From contig NC_064041.1 of the NCBI RefSeq assembly GCF_932526225.1, forward strand, positions 11,576,813-11,640,812: DNA of 64,000 nt. The letters are read 5' to 3'. Source of the stretch: Nematostella vectensis. Taxonomy: Eukaryota > Cnidaria > Anthozoa > Actiniaria > Edwardsiidae. This document shows positions 33,901 through 45,900 of the stretch, piece by piece. Each line of letters begins with the position of its first letter. Within the stretch, counting starts at the first letter, position 1. The notes beneath the pieces were generated by a model, which was not told the DNA's origin, did not search any database, and saw only the letters and a list, made by a program, of their open reading frames with translations. A program made the position numbers and the translations under genes.

Positions 33901-36900
33901 ATTTTTTACAAGGGGGGGGGGATAGTTCTCTGATAAAAATCTGACTACCCCTGAAAGAACAAAGAGGGAATTTTATGACTTTGCAGTTTCTCCACGGGAC
34001 TTTTATTGTCGGATTTTGCTACATATCAAAGTGATCTAGATTATGCTTTATAGTTTTGTCTACAAATAGCACGTCTATTGAGACTCGAAAGTAGACCTTC
34101 GGCCGTTGTGGGGGGGGTGCGTTTGCACCCCCTGACCCCCTCCCCCCCTAGAGAGGGTTATGTGTTATGCTAAGGCACTGCTAAATAACCATAATGCCCT
34201 GATATCTGTAGCTATAATTTAGGCATATGTTTTTTTACTTCCCTCCCCTCCCTAGAATCCCCAAAATATCCGTGTTCAACAGTGGAACTCCATGTCGACC
34301 TCCACGGGATTCATCTCCGAGACCATCAGCCTCGGTTCTTTCGCCATGCTCGGGAACTGGACAGTGGAGGCTTTCTACGGTCACGGGGTAAGCACGTGAT
34401 TATATGAAGCATATAACGTGATCTGACAAGGACTTATACGCAGTCATGAGGCGTAGTCGCGAGGCGCGCAAACGATTGCCATTATTTCCCCCAGAAAGCA
34501 TTGCGCATCACCAAAAAAGTCCGTTCCGTCCAGTAGCCCTTTGAGCGCCAGTAAATTGTTTTTTTTTATTCCTTCTTCACTTTAGCAACTACATGTGAAC
34601 CTGCCATTGGCTATTTTGATTAACTGCCATCACATGTTTGCTTATGTATATCACGTGACACTGTTGTTTTTTTGACACAACACGTTGTCTGTGCAGTTGA
34701 TGTCACGCGTCTCGAGATCTTGCGTTACCGAAATAAGCATAAATTTTAAATTCATTTAATTGCAGTTTGTGCATAACACGTCGACGCAGTTCGAAGTTCG
34801 GGAGTATGGTAAGACATTTTATCGGAGATTGAAAAGATACGATTTCAGGCCCATCAAAATAGATAGTCGATAGTTGTAGGTCGACATGCAAAGATGACTA
34901 ATTCTGAAACTTATAGATCTTAAAGATTTGATTTCAATATTTTGTCGCTCCTTTAAAATGCGTTTTTTGAAACATTTAATATACCAGGGGATCATTGTTA
35001 CAAAACAATTTAATTTTTTATCATTTTTGTATTTCAGTGCTTCCAAGATTCTACGTCAAAATTCAGCGACATCCGCTGAAGAATTACATTCTGAGGAAAA
35101 CAACCCATTATCCAATTTCTATCAGTGCAAGGTGATAGTTCTTTTCTAATATTTTGGTGAAACGGGATGATGCTTATATGTGAATATTTTTTAAGAACAG
35201 TCATCCGCCGCACCTGGCACAATTTTGATTTTAAAGAGATGCTCCGAGTACAATTTTTAAGAGCTTTTAACCAAACCGTTCATGGCAGAATGCACGAGCA
35301 TACATACAATGTAGAGTTTTCTCACACCGTTATTCTTTTCATTCAAAATTGAAAGACAAATTATTTGAAAAATTCCCGAAATGACCATCGTAAAACAAAG
35401 TTTAATACTTTACTAAATGCAATAAAAAATAATGCATTGATCTTCCTCAAATCAGTACCCTGGTCCCAGAGCCTCGGACGTATCTATTTAGTGGCAAGCG
35501 AGGTCCTCGTCTCAAACGCCCAGGAATTTCAGAGGGGAGAGGGGTAAAATGCCCTTTTCCCTAACAGTTACTGTATTTATTTTTCCAGGGGGTTGGAAAA
35601 TACAGAGGGGTGGGGGGTCATACCTCCGACCCCTCAATAGGGGGGGGGGGGGGTATGGATATTTTCTGGAAATACACAATACATCCAGCAATGTTAACCC
35701 TTGTTTCCTTCTCACTCTAGGTACACATACGATAAGCCAGTCGAGGGGCCAGTCAACGTAAGACTGTCTATTGTGGGAAGAAAACAGGAATCCAAGCTGC
35801 TCATGGACGTAACTACAATTGTGAGTAGAAGTCTTGAACCCAGTACTCGCTCGTACAGCTAAAACAGAAATCCCAATAACTTATGGACTCGTGCTCCCTG
35901 TGTGACTAAAAGCAGCTGAATCATTCAGTGAAGGCTCCAGAAGGCTAGGGTTATGGGAAATGCCGGGGAAATTGATTTCAAACCAACGTTATCCTTCTTG
36001 TTATATTAATGCTTCTCTCGTTTTCCTTTTTTTACTTTCAGCTGAATGATGGTAGCTGTAGCCTCAATTTCAAGCCTGCCATTATAAAGGATCTACCAGA
36101 CAAAAACCTGTGGTTCCCGGACGGCTTCCGGCTCCAGATCGAGGCTACGGTCATCGAAAAGGCGACAGGGCTCAGGGAGAGCGTGACTGACAACTCCATT
36201 CACTTTACCACCACGCCGTTTGTCATCAAGTACCAGGAAACTGCCGAGTACTTTAGACCAGGCCTACCTTTTCCTGTCAAGGTAACATTACTACTTCAGG
36301 GTTTCCTAAGAGCAGGGTTGTAGAAGGTGGGGCACTGATTGAAGGAAATGACCAAAAGGGGCGTGGCTGTGCCCCCAATATTTTTTATGTTTCTGTATTG
36401 TTGCCGCCCCCCCCCCCCCCCCCCCCCCCCCAACCAAAGGTGGCCTGCTACAGCTCTTAAAGAGGGTAGAATTGGCACCATTGACACGACTACGGTCTTT
36501 CTGAGAAGGTAGCATTGACACTTTACATACTTCCGAGGTGTTATGACTACCGTTTAACCTATGTTTCTGAGAGAGTAACAGTAACACCATTTTACATACT
36601 GCCGAGGTGTTATAACGACCCCTAGGTCTTACCTGCCTATATCTTCCTGAGAGGGTAAAAATGATTCAATGTACATACTCTGACTTATCTCCCTGTAAGG
36701 GCAACATTGGCATTATTTAACACTTTTCAACGCCACACCTCTATCCCTTCCGCCCCTCCGATACAGTCTTACCCATCCCTTACCCATAGGTAAGTCACAA
36801 ATAACCCCTTCCCTCTCCTCCCCCAAATACATAGGCTGCTCCTCCTTCACCGCTATTAAAGGTAACATATCACAACTCTCCCCCACAGGTCAAGGTAACT

Positions 36901-39900
36901 TACCCTAATGGGGTACCCGCGGTTAGAATCCCGATGAAGCTAAGCGCCAAGGCCACCAAGCGTGACGGTAAAGAGGTCGACGTGGGGCTGATGGCTAATG
37001 CGGCCAACATGGACCAGACCGGACCGGAAGGAAAGGCCGAGTTTATTGTCGACATACCACGTGATGTTGCTACACTCAGAGTCAAGGTCAGCGGAGCACC
37101 TACCCTGCGCGGCTGGCAGTTTCTGAGCAGTTTTCTTATAAAAGCCAACTAAACAAACTACAAACGAGTTCGCGTATTCTCGGATAGAAAACTGCTCTGA
37201 AACTCAGTATAACCGCTAGCTATGCAGGCTATGTAGCACCGACTTGCTCCCCTACAGCAATTGCTCCCTTATAGCAATTGCTCTCTAAAACCAATCAGGA
37301 CGAGCCGATCTAGCTTTATGCTGAGAGTGGTATCAACTTTTTTTATCAACTCTCTCTTTTAGTAAGTACCCTTAGATGTCCCCCCCCCTAGATCCGCTTG
37401 TCAAAACTGGGCGTCACTGTATCTTATTTAAACATCATGGAAGTCCGTGATATTCTTCAACGAGGGATGGATTGCATTCTTGAATTGTATTTTGTTCCAT
37501 ACTGAAATGTACTTCTCTTTCTTCAGGTGAGGACCGAAGAAAAAGACGTCCAGCCCGAAGAGAACGCGGTGAAAGAGTTAATCGCGCGTGCGTACACGTC
37601 TCAATCCGGGAACTTCCTCATGGTCAGACAGCTGAGAAAGGCCACGGTAAGTAAAGGGACTGGGGACTAGTGTCCAGGGCTAGGTGGGTAAGGATATGGG
37701 GACTAGTGTCCAGGTATAGGTGTGTCGTAGAACAGGGTGTATTGTCAATGAATAGGTGGGTTAGAGAGTGGGCACTAGTGTCCAGGAATAGGTGGGTAGG
37801 AAAGTGGGGACTAGTGTCCAGGAATTAGTGTGTAAGAGAGTGGGGACTAGTGTCCAGGAATAGGTGGGTAAGAGAGTGGGGACTAGTGTCCAGGGATAGG
37901 TGGGTAAGAGAGTGGGGACTAGTGTACAGGAATAGGTGGGTAAGAGACTGGGGACTAGTGTCCAGGAATAGGTGGGTAAGAAAGTGGGGACTAGTGTCCA
38001 GGAATTAGTGGGTAAGAGAGTGGGGACTAGTGTCCAGGAATAGGTGGGTAAGAGCCTGGGGACTAGTGTCCAGGAATAGGTGGGTAAGAGACTGGGAACT
38101 AGTGTCCAGGAATAGCAGGGTAAGAGACTGGGGACTAGTGTCCAGGAATAGGTGGTTAAGAGAGTGGAGACTAGTGTCCAGGGATAGGTGGGTAAGAGAC
38201 TGGGGACTAGTGTCCAGGAATAGGTGGGTAAGGGACTGGGGACTAGTGTCCAGGGATAGGTGGGTAAGAGACTGGGGACTAGTGTCCAGGGATAGGTGGG
38301 TAAGAGACCTGGGACTAGTGTCCAGGGCTAGGTGGATAGGGACGAATGCGATGAATATACCAAAATATTGTATATATTTGACAGATTAAAGGTAATTTAA
38401 TAACCCTGAATGGTTTTTCTGGGTTATTCTGTACAATTTTAACTGTTTTCGAGCTTCTCTAAATGACGCAGTGTCCGAGTTTCAAATACGTTGAACTATT
38501 CCTTGCAGGTTGGCAAGAATATCATCTGTGAGGCATTTCTCAACAGCAAGGACGTGGATCGCCTCACTTACGCGGTAAGCAGGATCACCGCACTGGTTTA
38601 TCCTTTAAGTCCTAATAAGGGAGGGGGGTTTGTCTCTACTCTTTTGTCGTAGAGGTGTGCTTATTGGAGAGAGGGGGCTTATCCCAGATTTCGTTTCCCA
38701 GTTTTTTGGCCACTACAAAAGACTCGGATACCATAAATCAGTACAGATTAAGGTTACCAGTATATTTTAAAGCGATGACATTTGGTCATGAATCAGAGAA
38801 TGCGGAGACACGAGCATGCTAATGAACAATCCCTGAGCCAACACTGTTATTAAAACTGGTAGAAACCTGCTTGACTTGTTTTGTCATCCTGTTTATTCAG
38901 ATCATCGCACGCGGTAAAATCCTCCACCAAGACACCATTGTTCGTGAGTTTGGTATCGTTACCACTATACGGTTTCGCGCCACAGCAATGATGTCACCAT
39001 CAGCTCGGCTGATTGGTTACTATATCTCCAAGACAACCGGTGAAGTGGTGACAGACAGCATCCTATTGGATGTGGAAGACGAACTGCCAAACAAGGTAAA
39101 CAAGTTAAACTCTAGTTGAGCAGGGTTTTGCTGATTGCGACGAGAGCCTCGCGGAATCTCCGCGGAATAAAAATCATAAAAATATAGAAATCACCCTATA
39201 GTGAAAACCATGATAAACAGTTTTGTTTTGAAAACCGTAGTTTTTCCAGTACGGTTATACAGTTCCTTATTAGAACTTACCATATTTGAGAGTCCACTTT
39301 AATCGTGTGGAAGAATTGTCATAAAGATGATGATGATGATGAAACAGCAACAATGATTAAGATGCTAACAACAAAAGTGATGATGATGATGAAACAACAA
39401 CAATGCTGATGATGATAACAACAATGATGATGATGATGACAATAATAATGATTATGATGACAATGATGATGATGATGATGATGATGAAACAACAACAATG
39501 ATGATAATGATGATGATGATGTTTATACTAATGATAATAATAATGATAAAAATAGTGACTATCAAGCTTCTGCTAATGTTGACCTGCATTATGTTCATCA
39601 CCACCAACACATGATAAATTTCTCGTTTTATGTCGCTTTCAGGTCAGACTCAGGGATGCCGACACAGGCGTACAGACGTTTCCCGGTACTGATTATGAGA
39701 TCACTGTGTTCGGGGAGCCTGGTACGAGGGTAGGATTGTTGGCCGTTGACATGAGCGTGTATCTGCTGAGAAATGACAACAGACTCACTAAAGACAGCGT
39801 GAGTATACTACCAGCAGATCAATGCAGATATTCTCGTTAGTGTCATGTTATGTTCTGTATTGAAAAAATGTGGGGAGAATTTAATTTGGGATCACTTCAT

Positions 39901-42900
39901 TACGGCTTTGGTTAGATTTTAAACATGAGTACACTACCAGCAGATCAGTTATTCTCATTAGTGTCATGATATGTTCCGCAATGATAAAAGTTGGGGAGAA
40001 TTTATCAATCGATTACGGCATATTGTAGTAGGCATATTGTCCATTTGCTTACAATTTCAAATATATGCAGGAATTAATGCTTTAACAAAGATCACCGAAA
40101 TAAGCCTTAAAATTGATAATCCTGAGAACCTCCCATGGGGTTTTGTGTAACGTAACAAATCATTTTGATTTATTGAGAAAATTATCCCAATTAATCACGC
40201 TCCGCTTGCATTTTATTGGTATTGTTTCTTCGCTATTCAACCTTTTTTCCCTACTTGACCTTTAACTTGATTAGTTTCAGTCTTTTGGGTATTCCATGGT
40301 GTTACGGAGAGCTTTGTTTTTGGTGCTCAAGGCCTTTGTACTCTATTTTATTGTCTCGTTCTAAGGTCTTTGTTTTTGGTGCTTAAGGCCTGTGTACTCT
40401 ATTTTATTGTCTCGTTCTAAGGTCTTTGTTTTTGGAGCTCAAGGCCTTTGTAACCCTATTTCATTGTCTCATTCTAAGGTCTTTGTTTTTGGAACTCAAG
40501 GCCTTTGTACTCTATTGTATTGTCTCATTCTAAGGTCTTTGTTTTTGGTTCTCAAGGCCTTTGTACTCTATTGTATTGTCTCGTTCTAAGGCCTTGGTTT
40601 TGGTTTGGTTCCATTGTGTTTTTGGTGATGGTGCTCCTTAACACCACGAAACTCCAAGTCTTTAGTACCCTGATAGCTCCACTTTCTCTTTCATATCCAT
40701 TCTTGGGGTTTCCACTGTCAGTCTTTGCTCCATGCTTATTGACCACGCCACCAAAATAATCCCATGTCCAAATATTCAGTCTTTTCCTTCCAGGTGTATA
40801 AGAAGCTGGAGGAGCTCGACCTTGGCTGTGGCGTGGGAAGCGGCAAGGACAGCAAGGACGTTGTCAAGGTAACGGCAATAGACATGCCCACGTAACTGGC
40901 CAGCGGTGAGATGACCACTCATGACTTCTTTAAGTCATTATGTCAGTTTCGCGAACGTGCGAAGTACGGGTGCGCATTACGCGGTGTTACGCACGAAGTT
41001 TAGCTTTATATATACTGTTGATCCCGGTCGTTCTAGGGCTTGTTTACAATTAATGCTTTCAAACGCGGCGAATAAGACAAAGTTATTTCTCCATCCTGGT
41101 TAATAATCCAGTCTAAAGCTGATATATGGCCTTCCTTCACTGATATTTGACCTTCCTTCACTGATATATGACCTTCATTCACTGATATATGACCTTCATT
41201 CACTGATATATCACCTCCATTTACTGATATATGACCTTTCTTCTCTGATATATGACCTTCCTTCAATGATATATGACCCTCCTTCAATGATATATGACCC
41301 TCCTTCACTGATATATGACCTTTCTTCTCTGATATATGACCTTCCTTCAATGATATATGATCCTCCTTCACTGATATATGACCTTTCTTCACTGAAATAT
41401 GACCTTCATTCACTGATATATGACTTTTCTACGCAGAATGCAGGCGCTGTTATGATGTCTGGAACTATTGTCAGTGATGGCCGACAAAGTAGGTTGCATG
41501 ACCCCCGCGATAACCTTTATTTGTGCTAATTTGGGTGACACTGTTATTATATGACTATTTTTTTACTTCCCGACAAAACATACTGTGATAGCCATAAAAA
41601 GCACTGCGTTCAGGGCAGTATGGGGGGGAGGGGGGACACTTGGGGCATGTGCCTCCCCTCCCCTAATAATTTTGAAAGCCATGTAATTTAATCCCGCCAA
41701 GAAGCGCTACGACACGTTAGCCATTCGCCCTAAAATGAATAAAGTTCTAAAATATATAAGCATAGATATATTCTTTGTATTTATGCTTATCTTTCTTTTC
41801 CTCAGACTATGGCTGCGAAGCTGCTGTGGAGCGAAGAAAAAGGCGTTCTCTTCCAAGTAAGCAAAGAACAAAAACCAGTAGCGGATATACGGAGGGGGGG
41901 GGGGGGGGGGAGGGTAGGGGGTTTTACCCCTCCCCCTTCGGCTGCCTTTCTCATAATTTCATTGTGTCTGTTCATTCCAAAATCGTTACGAAGTTAAAAT
42001 AATGACAAAAATTTGGGTCAAACCCTGCTCTTCCGCTAAATCCGCCCCTGAAAAAAAAAACAATGTACGCCAGAAGCGGCTTTACTGATGTTGCGTAGAA
42101 AGGAATATAAAGTTTCTAAGAGGATTACAGTTTGAGACTTTTTGTTTCCGACATAACTTTTACTTGTTACTTTTATAAAGGGAGGTGGGTATCCACCAGA
42201 TACACGCCCACCCCCAACCCCTTCCACCCTAGATCCCCCCCTGGTGCGATAGCAAACCACTCTAACCACTAAGTTTAACTGAATTCTCCTTCCCCCCTGG
42301 TGCGATAACAAACCACTCTGACCACTAAGTTTAACTGAATTCTCCAGTTCTTCAAGAAATGAACAACACGTGTTGTGCGCTTGGCAAGGAACCTGGCGAT
42401 AAAGGGGTTGGGTGTGTCCGCAAACTGCTCCAGTTTGATTTTCTCACGGATAAGGTATCCCCATGGATAAGGCCGACGGAGCTCAAACAGTGCTACAAGA
42501 CTTTCATTTACTGTTGCCAAGCCCGCTACGGCAAATCAGGTATGGTTGAAATCTGATGCAAATTGACATGGTTTATAGGCACATGTTGAATCTTAGAGTA
42601 AAAAAAAATTTGCTTTCTCGAAGATATGGGTTTGTTGGCGAGGAGCATGGACTTTGGCGATTTCGGTCCCAGCGACGAGGAATTAATGGAAAACTCACAA
42701 GTCCGCACCTATTTCCCCGAAACTTGGATCTACCGAGAGGAACAGATAGGGTGAGCATGGTTATGATAAATATGGTGATGATAATAAGGTTAATAGCAGT
42801 GCCGTAGCACTGATGATTATCATGATGGTCATCATGCTTACATATATCTTCAGTGCTGATAGACAGTCCCGCGTCTTCGCCACCATTCCTGACACAATCA

Positions 42901-45900
42901 CCACGTGGGTAGTACAAGCCGTTGCAGTGTCTAACTCAACTGGCCTTGGGATTGCTAAGCCGTTACATCTGAAGGCGTTCAAGTCGCTGTTCGTACACCT
43001 CACCCTCCCCTACTCAGTACAAAGAGGCGAGCAGATACAAGTGTTGGCCACGGTCTATAACTATCACGCCAAACAACTAAGGGTACGTTAGACCACTGAG
43101 GTAACGCTAGACCATTAAGGGTACGTTAGACCACTAAGGGTACGCTAGACCATTAAGGGTACATCAGATGAATAGGGGTGCTTTATTTTATTTAGGGCAT
43201 TGGACCCCCTAGGAAAGTCACAGAGCAAAAAAGATGCGTCATCCTACTTAGTATGTCATTACATGTAGACTACACCAGACCAAGTAGCGTACGTTAGACC
43301 ACTTAGGGCACGCCAGACCATTTACGGTACGGCAGACCATTTAGGGTACGTCAAACCATTATGGTTACGTTAGACCACTTAGGCTACGTCATATTATTAT
43401 GGGTACGTCAGACCACCTAAAATACGGCACTCTATTTATGGTACTTTTAAGTACCATAAATAGAGTGCCGTATTTTAGGTGGTTAAAACACCACATAGGG
43501 TAGGTCAGACCATTTAGGATACGTCAGACCAAATAGGGTACGTCTCATCACCTAGATCCGCCATATCATTTAGGATACGTCAGACCAAATAGGGTACGCC
43601 TCATCACCTAGATCCGTCATATCATTTAGGATACATCAGACCACATGGGTACATTAGACCTTATAAGGTAGGTTAGACCACAGATTACGCAACGTCCGTA
43701 CATTAATTTCTTAGCATTACTATGTGATGTCAGGCTTAGATGTCCTTTTGATTTCAGATGAATTTGTACCTTGTGGGTCATGAAAAGTTTTGTAGCAAGG
43801 TGAAGCCCCGTGCCCGACAGTTGATCGAGCGATTCACCATGAAAGCCCAGAGTTCTCAGACCGTCTCCATCCTTATTCTACCCAAGGAGATCGGGCTTAT
43901 TCCTATCCAGGTGTTTGCGGTCAGTGCCCTGGAAAGCGACAGCGAATCCAGAAATCTGCTTGTTGTGGTGAGTGGCAAATGTGTTTAGAAGGGTGAGCGT
44001 GAGGGAAGAGAACTGGATATGTGTAAGGTTATTGTCGCCTGGAAAGCGACAGTGAATCCAGAAATCTGCTTGTTGCGGTGAGTGATAAATGTGTTGAGAG
44101 AAAGGATGAGCGTGAGGTAAGAAAAGTGAATAAGTGTAAGGTTTCAGTCGCCTGGAGAGCGACAGTGAATTCAGAAATCTGCTTGTTGTGGTGAGTGGCA
44201 AATGAGGGGGGGGGGGGGGAGGAAAAGGATCCCTCCTTTTAAGGAAGGTGGAAGTGACCTTTTTAAGGAAGGTGGAAGTGAGGGAAGAAAAGGTGAGAGG
44301 TAAAAGGTGTCAGTCGCCTGGAGAGCAACAGTGATTCATTCTCTCACACAATAGCTTGAGTATTCCGTCCTTAGTTTGCCCTTTTTGTGCTTTTCCAGCC
44401 CGAAGGTGTGGGGCAGATCAAGACGCAATCGTTCGTCCTCGATCCAGCAGGTACTAATGGTATTAAAAGGTTGAAGGGGAGGGGGGGGGTGAAACGACAG
44501 GTAATATTGATACTTACCTGGGGATGGAGCACGCACAATGAAGTATGTAATGAGACTTGAAGGGGGAAGACGTGGTGGTTAAACTCGGCAGGTAGTAATG
44601 ATTCTTAGAGGGGGTTCTACTCGAATGCATAAAATTGACGTGTTTAATACATGACAGTACATTTTTTTACGTGTTTTGTTACTGACAGTACATTTTGACG
44701 TCATTTGTTACTGACAGTACATTTTTACGTTATTTCTTACTGACAGTATATATTTTTACGTTATTTGTTACTGACAGAATATATTTTTACGTTCTTTGTT
44801 ATTGACAGAATATATTTTTACGTTATTTGTTATTGACAGAATATATTTTTACGTTATTTGTTATTGACAGAATTATATTTTCACGTTCTTTATTACTGAC
44901 AGTATATATTTTTACGTTATTTGTTACTGACAGTATATATTTTTACATTATTTGTTACTAACAGTATATATTTTTACGTTATTTGTTACTGACAGAATAT
45001 ATTTTTACGTTATTTGTTACTGACAGTATATATTTTTACGTTATTTGTTACTGACAGTATATATTTTTACGTTATTTGTTACTGACAGAATATATTTTTA
45101 CGTCATTTGTTACTGACAGTATATATTTTTACGTTATTTGTTATTGACATAATTATATTTTCACGTTCTTTATTACTGACAGTATATATTTTTACGTTAT
45201 TTGTTACTGACAGTATATATTTTTACGTTATTTGTTACTGACAGTATACATTTTTACGTTATTTGGTACTGACAGTATATATTTTTACGTTATTTGTTAC
45301 TGACAGTATATATTTTTACGTTATTTGTTACTGACAGTATACATTTTTACGTTATTTGTTACTGACAGAATATATTTTTACGTTCTTTGTTATTGACAGA
45401 ATATATTTTTACGTTCTTTGTTATTGACAGAATATATTTTTACGTTATTTGTTATTGACAGAATTATATTTTCACGTTCTTTATTACTAACAGTATATAT
45501 TTTTATGTACTTTGTTACTGACAATATATTTTTACGTTATTTGGTACTGACAGTATACATTTTTACGTTATTTGTTACTGACAGTATATATTTTTACGTT
45601 ATTTGTTACTGACAGTATACATTTTTACGTTATTTGTTACTGACAGTATATATTTTTACGTTATCTGTTACTGACAGTATATTTTTGCGTGCTTTGTTAC
45701 TGACAGTATATTTTTATGTACTTTGTTACTGACAGTATATTTTTGCGTGCTTTATTACTAACAGTATATATTTTTATGTGCTTTGTTACTGACAATATAT
45801 TTTTGCGTGCTTTGTTACTGACAGTATATTTTTGCGTGCTTTGTTACTGACAGTATATATTTTTGCGTGCTTTGTTACTGACAGTATATTTTTGCGTGCT

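Noticed and set aside
38030-38389. 119-codon frame made of repeated SRNRWVRDWGLV
   Set aside because: Product of the 36-bp intronic minisatellite, whose unit length is a multiple of three and lacks stops in one frame.
41033-41413. 126-codon frame of repeated KEGHISVK units
   Set aside because: 21-bp repeat array (divisible by three) in a C3-like intron; no coding evidence.
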